Shown here: piece by piece, positions 19,009 to 27,208 of the stretch
How positions within the stretch are numbered: the stretch's first letter is position 1
How the letters are laid out: each line of letters starts with the position of its first letter
Assembly (NCBI RefSeq): GCF_018449725.1
Contig: NZ_JAAVVC010000008.1
Span: forward strand, 62,001 to 126,000
Length of the DNA stretch: 64,000 nucleotides
Reading direction: 5' to 3'
DNA from: Pseudomonas sp. dw_612
Lineage (GTDB): Bacteria > Pseudomonadota > Gammaproteobacteria > Pseudomonadales > Pseudomonadaceae
Notes under the pieces: generated by a model
Databases searched by the model: none
What the model was told of the DNA's origin: nothing
What the model saw: the letters and a program-made list of their open reading frames with translations, nothing else
Position numbers and translations under genes: made by a program

Positions 19009-20295
19009 ATGAAACCAACAACACATGTCAACAGCTACTACGCCGCCACCCGCAACTTCACCGGCGAATTCCCGGTGCTTGAAGAGCTGGTGGAATGCGA
19101 CGTCTGCGTGATCGGCGCCGGCTACACCGGTTTGTCCTCGGCGCTGTTCCTTGCCGAGGCGGGCTACAGCGTGACCGTGCTCGAAGCCGCCAAAGTCGGC
19201 TTCGGCGCGAGCGGTCGCAACGGCGGCCAACTGGTCAACTCCTACAGCCGCGACGTCGATGTCATCGAAGAACGCTACGGCGACAAAACCGCCGAAATCC
19301 TTGGCAGCATGATCTTCGAAGGCGCCGACATCATCCGTCAGCGCATCCAGCACTACGACATCCAGTGCGACTACAAGCCCGGCGGCATCTTCGCCGCGCT
19401 GAACAAAAAGCAACTCAAGGGCCTGGCCGAGCAGAAAAGCAGCTGGGAACGCTACGGCAACAAAAACCTGAAAATGCTCGACGCCGCCGACATCAAACGC
19501 GAAGTCGGCAGCGACAACTACGTCGGCGGCCTGCTCGACATGCAGGGCGGCCACATTCATCCGCTGAACCTGGCCCTCGGCGAAGCCTCGGCCATCATCG
19601 GCTTGGGCGGCAAAATCTACGAACAATCGGCGGCGGTGGAAATCACCTACGGCGAACCGATCACCGTGCGCACCGCCAAAGGCGTGGTCCGCGCCAAATA
19701 CCTGCTGATCGCCGGCAACGCTTACCTGCCACAAGGCCTCGACAACCGCGTGACCAGCAAAAGCATGCCCTGCGGCTCGCAAATCGCCGTCACCGAACCG
19801 TTGTCCGAGCAAGTTGCGCGCAGCCTGATCAAAAACAACTACTGCGTCGAAGACTGCAACTACCTGCTCGACTACTACCGCCTCACCGCCGACAATCGCC
19901 TGCTGTACGGCGGTGGCGTGGTCTACGGCGCCCGCGAACCGGACGACATCGAGCAACTGATCAAACCGAAAATCCTCAAGACCTTCCCGCAACTGAAGGA
20001 CGTCAAAATCGACTACCGCTGGACCGGCAACTTCCTGCTGACCATGTCGCGCATGCCGCAATTCGGCCGCATCGAGAAAAACGCCTACTACATGCAAGGC
20101 TACAGCGGCCACGGCGTCACCTGCTCACACCTGGCCGGCAAACTCATCAGCGAAATGATCCGCGGCGACGCCGAACGCTTCGACGCCTTCGCCTCCTTGC
20201 CACACATGCCCATGCTCGGCGGCCGCACCTTCCAGGCCCCACTCACCGCCATGGGCGCCGCGTACTACGCGCTGCGCGATCGGTTCGGCATCTAA
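19009..20295 (+). CDS. puuB: Gamma-glutamylputrescine oxidoreductase (FAD)
   Basis: A 428-residue DAO-type flavoprotein. The dinucleotide-binding motif GAGYTGLSSALFLAEAG (about 37-53) and the GASGRNGGQ flavin-site motif are present, with HIHPLNLALG and the C-terminal GYSGHGVTCSHLAGKL. It oxidises gamma-glutamylputrescine to the aldehyde with release of ammonia and peroxide. Cytoplasmic. Placed directly after puuC. Confidence 0.94.
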   Translation: MKPTTHVNSYYAATRNFTGEFPVLEELVECDVCVIGAGYTGLSSALFLAEAGYSVTVLEAAKVGFGASGRNGGQLVNSYSRDVDVIEERYGDKTAEILGSMIFEGADIIRQRIQHYDIQCDYKPGGIFAALNKKQLKGLAEQKSSWERYGNKNLKMLDAADIKREVGSDNYVGGLLDMQGGHIHPLNLALGEASAIIGLGGKIYEQSAAVEITYGEPITVRTAKGVVRAKYLLIAGNAYLPQGLDNRVTSKSMPCGSQIAVTEPLSEQVARSLIKNNYCVEDCNYLLDYYRLTADNRLLYGGGVVYGAREPDDIEQLIKPKILKTFPQLKDVKIDYRWTGNFLLTMSRMPQFGRIEKNAYYMQGYSGHGVTCSHLAGKLISEMIRGDAERFDAFASLPHMPMLGGRTFQAPLTAMGAAYYALRDRFGI

Positions 20296-20328
20296 CAGCC
20301 AACCCGCAATCCCTTGTGGAAGACAATC

Positions 20329-20496
20329 CCTGTGGGAGCGGGCTTGCTCGCGAAAGCGGCGCATCAGTCACCAAAGATATGGCTGACCCACCGCCTTCGC
20401 GAGCAAGCCCGCTCCCACAGGATTTTTATGCCATACGCAAAATTGCGCCTGGCCGCGATCAAAACTGTAGGAGCAAAGCTTGCTCGCGAAGAGGCC
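20329..20496. repeat. REP doublet plus single diverged REP
   Basis: A doublet at 20329-20421 (CTGTGGGAGCGGGCTTGCTC and reverse complement) is followed by a single diverged unit CTGTAGGAGCAAAGCTTGCT at 20466. They lie in the 427-base gap between puuB and puuR; the rest of the gap is C-rich and shows no gene. Confidence 0.88.
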
Positions 20497-20722
20497 AGAC
20501 CAGTCACCATCACCCCCAACTGAACCCCCTCAATCCCAAGCAAACCCACCCCCACCAGCCTTTTTACCCCACCACCCATCGAACCTGCTGAGCAACACCA
20601 ACAAACGTGATTTAATACCCGCCTTTCACTTTTCCGGGACAGGGAAGCGGTGTTCCTCGCGGCCAAAAGTCGCCCGCCATCCACCCCCATAACCCCTTAA
20701 GTAGTTCACACATAAGGCTGTC

Positions 20723-21271
20723 ATGGACACGGGCTCACGACTCAAATTAGTACGCGAAAGCTACAAACTGTCCCAGCGCGAGCTGGCCCGCCGTAGCGGC
20801 GTCACCAATGCCACCATCTCCCTGATCGAACAAAATCGCGTCAGCCCCTCCGTCAGCTCCCTCAAAAAACTGCTCGAAGGCATACCGATGTCTTTGGCGG
20901 ACTTCTTTACCTTCGACCAGCCACCGCGTGAGCATCAATACGTGTTTCGGGCGAATGAACAGCCGGATCTCGGCCGTCATGGCCTGCGATTGCTGCTGAT
21001 TGGCGCGTCCGTGCCGAGTCGGCAGATGCGGTTGTTGCGCGAGCAGTACGCGCCTGGGGCCAGCTCTGGCGAGGAACCCATTGTTCACTCCGAAGGCGAG
21101 GAGTGCGGGCTGGTGACTCGGGGGACAGTTGAGCTCACCGTTGATGGGCAGATTAGTGTGCTGAATGCGGGGGATGGGTATTACTTTCCGACGACACTGC
21201 CGCATCGGTTTCGGAATATTGGGCAGGATGAGGCGGAGATTATCAGTGCCAACACGCCGGCTAACTTCTGA
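20723..21271 (+). CDS. puuR: PuuR-like transcriptional regulator (HTH plus cupin)
   Basis: A 182-residue protein with an N-terminal HTH_3 domain (RLKLVRESYKLSQRELARRS, recognition helix about 27-40) and a C-terminal cupin domain (about 110-178, with SEGEECGLVTRGTVEL and GDGYYFPTTLPHRFRN). This architecture is that of PuuR, the repressor of putrescine use genes, whose cupin senses the ligand. Its place at the end of the polyamine locus supports that role. A rho-independent terminator follows. Confidence 0.9.
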   Translation: MDTGSRLKLVRESYKLSQRELARRSGVTNATISLIEQNRVSPSVSSLKKLLEGIPMSLADFFTFDQPPREHQYVFRANEQPDLGRHGLRLLLIGASVPSRQMRLLREQYAPGASSGEEPIVHSEGEECGLVTRGTVELTVDGQISVLNAGDGYYFPTTLPHRFRNIGQDEAEIISANTPANF

Positions 21272-21300
21272 TAAAAATTTGATTTTTTGTGATTGATAGA

Positions 21301-21336
21301 AATCCGATACCTGTGAGGGTGTCGGATTTTTTTTAT
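21301..21336 (+). terminator. Rho-independent terminator after puuR
   Basis: Stem AATCCGATACC/GGTGTCGGATT with loop TGTGAG, followed by eight T. The rest of the 318-base gap 21272-21589 is AT-rich with no gene seen; base composition drops sharply from here to about 24250. Confidence 0.88.
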
Positions 21337-21589
21337 TGGTGATGTATAAAATACTCGTTCTGAGAAAGCTTATTGGATGGAGTTTTAGGAAAGATCTGTA
21401 AGGCAAAGTAAGTTGATCGGTAAGAATTTTCTGAAAGCTGCTGGGGAGGGTGGTTTGTCAGATTTACTGGCGCTGATGTGTGGTTATCATTGCTTGGGGG
21501 AACATGCAATTTTGTATGTTCTTTCGTGCCTAGTCGAAATGATTTTGTAACGGGTAAAAATTATTTGTTAGCTGTAAGGGATTGACTTT

Positions 21590-22021
21590 GTGAACTGGAA
21601 AAATGTTAGGTACCGTTTATGGATATGTCCACTAATTTTTGCCTCGGCAATTTTTTATTCTATTGTAGTCCTTGCTGGAGTGAAGCAGATAATTCAGCTG
21701 GACGATGAGTATAGATGGCCTATCCAGATTGTTACGTTTGTAGCTATTAGTTTCTACGGGTTGTGGTTTGATGCCCCTAGGATTAGAGATGTCTGGAATG
21801 GCGAGGTGATGGACGAAAAATATACTAGCTTGCGCGGTTCTTGGGCCGGTATTGTCATTGGTGCCACAACCGGGACCATAATATTTATGTCTCAAGTGGA
21901 AGCGATTGAGATTTTAAATCAGGTCCAGCACTGGCAAGTGGCAGTGATTGTATTTATTGTTTTTATGCTAATAATGGTTTGTTTTATTTTCTGTCCTAGA
22001 TGGGCGCGTCGAAGGAGATAG
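21590..22021 (+). CDS. Small four-helix membrane protein, possible immunity protein
   Basis: A 143-residue protein with four hydrophobic segments (about 10-32, 42-60, 85-105, 113-135) and a conserved-looking loop WFDAPRIRDVWNGEV. GTG 21590 is preceded by AAGGG about 10 bases upstream. Base composition is far more AT-rich than the flanks, suggesting transfer. It resembles the next gene in topology and in the APR/APG loop, so the two may be distant paralogs. They converge on the DUF4225 gene. A role as immunity protein is inference from context only. Confidence 0.65.
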   Translation: MNWKNVRYRLWICPLIFASAIFYSIVVLAGVKQIIQLDDEYRWPIQIVTFVAISFYGLWFDAPRIRDVWNGEVMDEKYTSLRGSWAGIVIGATTGTIIFMSQVEAIEILNQVQHWQVAVIVFIVFMLIMVCFIFCPRWARRRR

Positions 22022-22074
22022 TTTGTGCGAAGTGCGACGATAGATTAGTGTGATCTACTTGGCGGAGGTTGGTC

Positions 22075-22500
22075 TTGCGTATAAGAGTCATTAGCGCCGT
22101 CGTTATTTTATATCTGTTAATGGTAGCTGTTTCTGTGGTGTACACAGCGCTGTTTGTGTGGTTAATAAAAAAAATGATTATGCTGGATGGATGGGTTCTT
22201 AACTCAGTGGTAGGCATCATATTTGTTGCTCAGCTATTTATGAGTTTTCGTTATTCTGCACCGGGTCTTAAAGCTGAAGTCCTTGGAATTGAAGCTGGTC
22301 TTAAAAAGCAACCATTGGCTGCTATATATTATGAAATTATTACGGCAGCCATGCTAGCTACGTTTTTTATAATGATGTTTGTTAGGAGGTTTTTTTCATT
22401 GGTGGGTGTTCTTTCTTGGGTTATAACGGGTTTGGTGTTTTTGATCGTTTTCTTAGGTTTTTTTGTGCGGGTAAAAAAGCTGCGCTGCCGCTCAAGTTAG
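22075..22500 (+). CDS. Small four-helix membrane protein, possible immunity protein
   Basis: A 141-residue protein with four hydrophobic segments and a loop SFRYSAPGLKAEVLGIEAG similar in place to the upstream protein. TTG 22075 is chosen because GGAGG (22064-22068) lies 6 bases before it; the TTG at 22069 would touch that site. Low GC. It ends 58 bases before the convergent stop of the DUF4225 gene. Function unknown. Confidence 0.65.
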   Translation: MRIRVISAVVILYLLMVAVSVVYTALFVWLIKKMIMLDGWVLNSVVGIIFVAQLFMSFRYSAPGLKAEVLGIEAGLKKQPLAAIYYEIITAAMLATFFIMMFVRRFFSLVGVLSWVITGLVFLIVFLGFFVRVKKLRCRSS

Positions 22501-22557
22501 AAGTTTGGAAAGATTACTCTGAATGAAATGTGATTTGCGCGATAGTTTCATGCAAAA

Positions 22558-23253
22558 CTATTGCTTCATGTCGATTTCATCAGCCGTGGATCTAATTGTT
22601 ATAGCGTCCACCAGTGCTTCAAAGGCTAAAGCGAGGCGCCCCATCTGTTTGTAAGCCCGCTCATAGTTTAGAGGATCTCTCGTAAAAAGCTCTACCGATT
22701 CACGTTTGCGCACGGATCTCCACAGGCCAAAAGCGGATAGCCCTAAATCAACGGAGTAATAGGTAATATTGCCTGTGTGAATGTCCTCGGCAAGCCACTG
22801 ATACCCTTGCCGAATTGGACCTACGGTGCTTGGAGATTTTGGGCCATTGTAGATATTTCCTACACCTTCATAAATGTTGTTTACACCGTGCGCAACATAA
22901 AGAACTCCAGTGGGGGCTCCAACGATTTTTGAGTTTCCAATCAGCGAAGACCCAGTTTGGACCTGCATTATTCCCGCTACGACCCCAACGCCATTTTGGG
23001 TGTAAAAAAGGGCCTTAGCTGATAGTTCAGCGTACTCATCCATTATTTCTTGTATACCTTGTCGTGCACTGATCAAGCCTTCATCGACGGCTTGAATTAT
23101 TTCGTTTGCATAGGATGAAATAACCGAACTAAATTGAAGCTGTAGAAAGCTATCGAACAAATGTGTGGCACCAACGGTGCACCCAAGCGCAACCAAATCA
23201 GACGCAGCTTTAGTCACATCATGAATATCGCAGATCTCATCACTCATTTTCAT
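22558..23253 (-). CDS. DUF4225 protein, candidate type VI secretion effector
   Basis: A 231-residue protein matching, by recall, the DUF4225 pattern (HGVNNIYEGVGNIYNGPKSPS, GPIRQGYQWLAE). Residues about 80-130 are glycine-rich and hydrophobic (NGVGVVAGIMQVQTG, VGAPTGVLYVAHGV), of a kind that could insert into membranes. The start overlaps the end of the hcp gene by 14 bases (or 8 bases from the second ATG at 23247), so the two are translationally coupled. Hcp-linked downstream genes are commonly effectors carried in the Hcp tube. Effector activity is inference. Confidence 0.8.
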   Translation of the reverse strand: MKMSDEICDIHDVTKAASDLVALGCTVGATHLFDSFLQLQFSSVISSYANEIIQAVDEGLISARQGIQEIMDEYAELSAKALFYTQNGVGVVAGIMQVQTGSSLIGNSKIVGAPTGVLYVAHGVNNIYEGVGNIYNGPKSPSTVGPIRQGYQWLAEDIHTGNITYYSVDLGLSAFGLWRSVRKRESVELFTRDPLNYERAYKQMGRLALAFEALVDAITIRSTADEIDMKQ

Positions 23254-23740
23254 TTCCCCAAAAGCTATAAGCGCTTGTGCCCGCTTGAACGTGCGTCCAA
23301 CTTATATCTCGATAACGAATGGATACCATCTCCTGTGGTTGAGCATCATTCATATGGATGGCATGAGGCACTTGAAGATTCAAATGAGTAATCTTTGCGC
23401 CGGTTAATCGTATTGAATAATATTTATCCTGGCCGCCTGCTGGCGATGTTCGATAAAAATGTATCGTGCATTCGATTTCTTCACATTCGTGAAGTGCACT
23501 TGCCAGCAATGGAGATGATTTATCAATGTTCTTTGTAATCATAATAGGCAGGTGCTTGCCGCGACTGCTTGAAAGTCCGCCGTCGTTGCCTGTAATCATA
23601 TTGTGCGAGTACGCCAGAACCATGATTTCATCTGTATGCCCGATCTGGCATTTGTTGCCGATGGAACTTTGGCTGGAACAACCTGCGGAGATCAAACCTT
23701 GTCGCTTGCCCGTAATGCTCATGTAACCGTGATTCGCCAT
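23240..23740 (-). CDS. hcp: Hcp, type VI secretion tube protein (orphan)
   Basis: A 166-residue Hcp-family protein: YMSITGKRQGLISAGC at the start, GNKCQIGHTDEIMVLAYSHN, KHLPIMITKNIDKSSPLLAS, CTIHFYRTSPAGGQ and final RYRDISWTHVQAGTSAYSFW are all family landmarks. It stacks as hexameric rings to form the expelled tube. ATG 23740 is chosen because AGAGGG sits about 10 bases upstream; ATG 23749 is too near it. No other T6SS structural gene is in the window, so it must work with a machine encoded elsewhere. Confidence 0.93.
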   Translation of the reverse strand: MANHGYMSITGKRQGLISAGCSSQSSIGNKCQIGHTDEIMVLAYSHNMITGNDGGLSSSRGKHLPIMITKNIDKSSPLLASALHECEEIECTIHFYRTSPAGGQDKYYSIRLTGAKITHLNLQVPHAIHMNDAQPQEMVSIRYRDISWTHVQAGTSAYSFWGNENE

Positions 23741-23943
23741 GCGTGACATTCCCTCTTAGTTGATCGAGCTACTTACTTCAAGCCTAACAAGTGTTCTTTC
23801 AGGAGGGATCCGGCGTGGTTGAGCGCTTCAACAAGTTCAGAGGGATCTTACGTAGAGCGAAGAAAAATTCGATGGAAGAAACCTACGGCTCCGTTCGATA
23901 GTCGCCAACTTGGATCCATTTCGTGATGGAGAAGTACTTTTAG

Positions 23944-24244
23944 CTGGGCTGTGTTGGCGGTGAGGCGATGGCTGTAGGAATGCTGAATCTTGAGATCAGT
24001 GAAAATTCGTACAATCTTTGTGCTTTTCGATTTTATGCAGCAAGGCATTGGCTTGAAGAGGGTGAATCACTTGGAAGGTTTGTCGCGGGATCCGGGGCTG
24101 GAGGAGGCCAACCTGGATGCCGCGTTGAATGCGGCTGATTTTTATCGGTGCTGTGGTTTTGTGGGCGACGTGGCCGCTGTTAACCACTCATCTTCAGGGC
24201 TTCAGTTGGCTTGTGTGCCGATGGTGAAGAGCCTGTTACTTTGA
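23944..24244 (+). pseudogene. Decayed GNAT acetyltransferase
   Basis: Two frames together recreate a GNAT: first VGGEAMAVGMLNLEISE (from 23944), then after a frame shift near 24000 the frame RTIFVLFDFMQQGIGLKRV, LEEANLDAALNAADFYRCCG and LQLACVPMVKSL to a stop at 24244. MQQGIG fits the acetyl-CoA motif, and NAADFYRCCGF fits the usual C-terminal strand. A TAG directly precedes the first part and further stops lie upstream, so the N-terminus is lost. It borders the low-GC hcp island. Confidence 0.75.
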
Positions 24245-24266
24245 TTGAACTAAGCAGCAGGTGATG

Positions 24267-24291
24267 AAACCCGCAGTAATGCGGGTTTTTT
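24267..24291 (+). terminator. Rho-independent terminator
   Basis: AAACCCGCA/TGCGGGTTTTTT hairpin, loop GTAA, followed by T. It ends the decayed GNAT unit; the three A before the stem also allow weak use from the other side. Confidence 0.8.
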
Positions 24292-24306
24292 ACGACTTGA
24301 ATTGGG

Positions 24307-24600
24307 TTACGGAGTCTTTGGTGTATCAAACCCACGCTGCTCAATCACCCGAAACACATCATGCACATCCCGGATCAGGATCCAGGCGATGTTGGTGACG
24401 GTGTTGATGTCGTTTTCGGCGTAGTCGGGGAGGGAGGTGCAGCCCATGAGGTTGAGGTATTTGAGGACGGCGTTGAGGCGTTCGCTGACGCAGTTGTGGA
24501 GTTCGCGAATGGGGGCGTCGTTGTCGATGAGGAGGACGGGGTAGTCGGTGGCGAATTGGGACATGGGGGTGAAGCGGCGCGGCGGATTGTTCGTAGTCAT
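24307..24600 (-). CDS. Conserved small Pseudomonas-type protein, unknown function
   Basis: A 97-residue soluble protein, mostly helical (IRELHNCVSERLNAVLKYLN, INTVTNIAWILIRDVHDVF). No Shine-Dalgarno sequence is clear before ATG 24600; Met13 is an alternative start. It is preceded by a long leader that resembles the leader of the DUF6124 gene at 43431-43800, which suggests that both belong to one class of small genes. Function unknown. Confidence 0.65.
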   Translation of the reverse strand: MTTNNPPRRFTPMSQFATDYPVLLIDNDAPIRELHNCVSERLNAVLKYLNLMGCTSLPDYAENDINTVTNIAWILIRDVHDVFRVIEQRGFDTPKTP

Positions 24601-24985
24601 AAGGGTGAACTCTTCAAAGAATAATCATGAAGTGCCACCTTCTGCTGCGAAACAAATAGGTGGCAGCTATGTGCGGGTTCGCAGACCGGAGAAGAGTCGA
24701 AGCCGGCAGACCCGAAGGTCTCCCACACACAGCCGCCATAAAACGTAACGGTGGCGAATTTTGCCACAGTTGTCATTTGACGGTGCGTATCTACTTCTTC
24801 AGGGCTGCGAAACCCTATCGCCAATTGCTGTGGCGACGGGTCGAATATAGGTGTCGGCTTTGGGCCTCGCAACCGGGGTGTAGGACGCCTTTTAGGTCAT
24901 CAAGGCGAAGGGGATTTGCTACGTTCAGCCACGAAACCCTTGCGGGCTGGGCGTTCGGAAATGTCTTAGGAAATAGGTGGCAGCA
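24601..24985 (-). other. Leader region with ORF-like repeat, family shared with 43801-44111
   Basis: The region upstream of the 97-residue gene carries a reading frame (24597-24872) containing IGFRSPEEV, FYGGCVWETFGSAGFDSS. The leader of the DUF6124 gene carries the matching IGFGSPPRK, FIWWSCVGLLASAGFPVF. The conserved order and spacing suggest a shared functional leader, either a translated leader or a structured RNA; I do not call the frame a gene. Confidence 0.55.
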
Positions 24986-25064
24986 GATTAGGGGTGCTTC
25001 GCATCCCAGCGGGAGCAAGCTCCCTCGCCACAAAGGGTGTTTTCCTACGTGGTTTTCAGACGTG

Positions 25065-25100
25065 AAGATCAAAAGATCGCAGCCTTCGGCAGCTCCTACG
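25065..25100. repeat. Half copy of family B hairpin
   Basis: One arm only: AGATCAAAAGATCGCAGCCT followed by TCGGCAGCTCCTACG. A diverged REP unit (GCGGGAGCAAGCTCCCTCGC) lies just before it at about 25008. Confidence 0.8.
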
Positions 25101-25129
25101 TGGGTTGCGGGGATGTTCAGAAATTATGA

Positions 25130-25155
25130 AGCCCCGAATGTTCGGGGCTTTTTTT
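25130..25155 (+). terminator. Rho-independent terminator
   Basis: AGCCCCGAA/TTCGGGGCT hairpin, two-base loop, followed by seven T. It reads rightward, towards the 3' end of the convergent PLDc_N gene. Confidence 0.8.
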
Positions 25156-25167
25156 GGAGGGCTCGGG

Positions 25168-25368
25168 CTATTGCGCGCTATGGGTGCTGTGCTTCGGCCC
25201 GGCGAGTGCCCAGGCGATGAGGCCGATCAGCGGCACGAAGACGATGACGACGATCCACACGCCTTTGTTGTCGATCTTGCTGCCGCTCTTGATCACTTTG
25301 TTGATCGCCCACAATTCAATCACCACCAGTATTGCCGCGAGTGCGATCCAGACGTATTCGATTTGCAT
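25168..25368 (-). CDS. PLDc_N-type small membrane protein
   Basis: A 66-residue protein with two membrane helices (YVWIALAAILVVIELWAI and GVWIVVIVFVPLIGLIAWAL) and the family ending GPKHS. This matches the phospholipase D nuclease N-terminal (PLDc_N) domain as a free-standing protein; in this form the function is unknown. AGGAGG lies 6 bases before ATG 25368. Confidence 0.82.
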   Translation of the reverse strand: MQIEYVWIALAAILVVIELWAINKVIKSGSKIDNKGVWIVVIVFVPLIGLIAWALAGPKHSTHSAQ

Positions 25369-25469
25369 TAGCCACCTCCTGAAAGTCATTTCATTAGGCG
25401 GGCGGTGGTGGTGAGGGTTCATTTCTTTTTGTCAGGCGGATGCAGCCTTGCATCCGCCTGCTGTCGTCA

Positions 25470-26339
25470 TTACACGGCGCTGCGGATCACTTCAACGATT
25501 CGCTGAGCGATGTATTCCACATGCGTTTCCATCGCGAAGTGCCCGGTATCCAACAATTCCACCACTGCATTCGGGTTGTCTCGCTTGAACGCTTCGGCGC
25601 CTGGCGGGATGAAGAATGGGTCGTGTTTGCCCCAGATCGCGAGGGTCGGGAGTTGGGTTTCGCGGAAGAAGCGTTGGAAGTCGGGGTAGCGTTTGAGGTT
25701 GTTGGCGTAGTCGAGGAACAGGTCGAGTTGGATGTCTTTGTTGCCGGGGCGTTCCAGGAGCAGGGCGTCGAGGGTGTAGGACTCGGGGGCGATGAGTTCG
25801 GGGTGGCTGACGCCGTGTTCGTACTGCCAACGGGTGCCTTCCAGGTGGAGGACGGCGTCGGCGATGGCTTGGCGGTGGGTGGCGTTCGGTTCGGCCCAGT
25901 AGGTTTTGATCGGGGCCCAGGCGTCGCCGAGGCCTTCGAGGTAGGCGTTGCCGTTTTGTGAGATGAGGGCGGTCATGCGTTCCGGGTGTTTGACCGCCAG
26001 GCGCAGGCCGGTGGGGGCGCCGTAGTCGAAGACGAACATGGCGTAGCGTTTGAGGTTCAGGGTGTCGACGAAGTGTTCGAGGGTTTGGGCGAGGGCGTCG
26101 AAGCTGTAGACGTATTCGCGCGCGGCGGGCACTTCGGTGAAGCCGAAGCCGGGCAGGTCGGGGGCGATGATGTGGAAGTGTTGCGAGAGCAGCGGGATGA
26201 GTTGGCGGAATTGGTGGGAGGAGCTGGGAAAGCCGTGGAGCAGGAGGAGGGTTGGCTGGGTGGGGTCGCCGGCTTCGCGGTAGAAGAGGTTGATGCCGTC
26301 GGTTTGGATGAATTTGTAGGTGATGGTTGGGGTGTTCAT
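25470..26339 (-). CDS. Alpha/beta hydrolase, epoxide hydrolase/dehalogenase-like
   Basis: A 289-residue alpha/beta-hydrolase. LLLLHGFPSSSHQFR carries the oxyanion HG, and the nucleophile elbow reads FVFDYGAPTG, so the nucleophile is Asp as in epoxide hydrolases and haloalkane dehalogenases, not Ser. WGKHDPFF and DTGHFAMETH supply acid and His. Start at 26339 follows GAGG at 8 bases; the longer frame upstream lacks a ribosome site. No signal peptide. Substrate unknown. Confidence 0.88.
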   Translation of the reverse strand: MNTPTITYKFIQTDGINLFYREAGDPTQPTLLLLHGFPSSSHQFRQLIPLLSQHFHIIAPDLPGFGFTEVPAAREYVYSFDALAQTLEHFVDTLNLKRYAMFVFDYGAPTGLRLAVKHPERMTALISQNGNAYLEGLGDAWAPIKTYWAEPNATHRQAIADAVLHLEGTRWQYEHGVSHPELIAPESYTLDALLLERPGNKDIQLDLFLDYANNLKRYPDFQRFFRETQLPTLAIWGKHDPFFIPPGAEAFKRDNPNAVVELLDTGHFAMETHVEYIAQRIVEVIRSAV

Positions 26340-26461
26340 GGGGTGGACCTCGTAACCGGTTGAATGGGGTTTAAGCGGTTTCGAGATTACTGTTGCATGA
26401 GGGTTGTAACCTGTCAAAGTAATTTTTAGAGGTTAGTATTTTTTATGGCTGACACAAAATA

Positions 26462-26555
26462 ATGTGGGAGCGGGCTTGCTCGCGAAGGCGATGTGTCAGG
26501 CAACATTTTTGTCGACTGGTGCACCGCATTCGCGAGCAAGCCCGCTCCCACAGGG
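26462..26555. repeat. REP doublet (REPIN)
   Basis: ATGTGGGAGCGGGCTTGCTC and its reverse complement, about 70 bases apart, between the hydrolase and CGNR genes. Confidence 0.9.
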
Positions 26556-26578
26556 GATCTTCAGTGGATTGTTAAGTT

Positions 26579-27208
26579 TTATACGCCCAGGTTTTTCTGG
26601 CGTTCGCGGTGGGCCGCAGCTTTGGCGCGGTTGCCGCATACGGCCATGCTGCACCAGCGGCGTTTTCGGCCTCGGGTGTGGTCGACGAACATCAGGGTGC
26701 AGGCCGGGCCTTCGCAGCATTTCACGTTGGAAAAATCTTCGGTGCTGACGAACTGTGCGAGCACTTCGCCCAAGGGTAGCAGCAGGGAATCCGGGCTGCG
26801 CCAGCGGCGTTGCGTTTGGGCGGCGAGGGCCGGTGTATCGCCAGTTTGCAGGGTGATTTGCGTGTATTTCTCGTCGCGTTCGAGCAGGCGATTCAGGGCT
26901 TCGAGCTCGGTCAGTACCGAGGCGTCCAGTGGTTTGCCTTTGTATTTCAGGACGAAGCCGCGAAACCATTCCCGCAACGAGCGTGCCTGGGCCGCGACGT
27001 TTTCCAGCTCGCCGGGCATGGCCTGGGTTTGGAGGCGTTGCAGCACGGCGTCTTCGACCCAGCCTGATTGTTTCAGCCAGGCCAGCCATCCCGCGCCGTC
27101 TTCGATCCAGTCCACGGGTTGATCGACGGGTGTCGCGATCGAGTTCAGAAAATCCAGGGCGGGGGCGTCGGCGACGAATATGGCCGGGCCACGAGGTGTG
27201 TTGCTCAT
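26579..27208 (-). CDS. CGNR zinc-finger (ABATE domain) regulator
   Basis: A 209-residue protein with an N-terminal ABATE ligand-binding-like domain (PALDFLNSI near the start) and a C-terminal CGNR zinc finger (CCEGPACTLMFVD, RKRRWCSMAVCGNRAKAAAH), thought to bind nucleic acid. It is divergent from the quinone oxidoreductase/SDR operon across 163 bases and is the likely regulator of it. Start set at ATG 27208; a GTG five codons upstream is possible. Confidence 0.88.
   Translation of the reverse strand: MSNTPRGPAIFVADAPALDFLNSIATPVDQPVDWIEDGAGWLAWLKQSGWVEDAVLQRLQTQAMPGELENVAAQARSLREWFRGFVLKYKGKPLDASVLTELEALNRLLERDEKYTQITLQTGDTPALAAQTQRRWRSPDSLLLPLGEVLAQFVSTEDFSNVKCCEGPACTLMFVDHTRGRKRRWCSMAVCGNRAKAAAHRERQKNLGV

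Noticed and set aside
17510..20112. Minus-strand open frames of 504 and 382 codons over puuC and puuB
   Set aside because: Antisense shadows of clear aldehyde dehydrogenase and oxidoreductase genes; no ribosome sites and no family pattern.
23161..23391. 76-codon plus frame opposite hcp and DUF4225
   Set aside because: Antisense to well-supported genes, no ribosome site.
24597..24872. 91-codon minus frame upstream of the 97-residue gene as a true gene
   Set aside because: It overlaps the next start, lacks a ribosome site, and is better explained as part of a conserved leader; kept as a finding instead.
24660..25220. 186-codon plus frame
   Set aside because: Crosses REP-like and hairpin repeats and a terminator; composition and content do not look coding.
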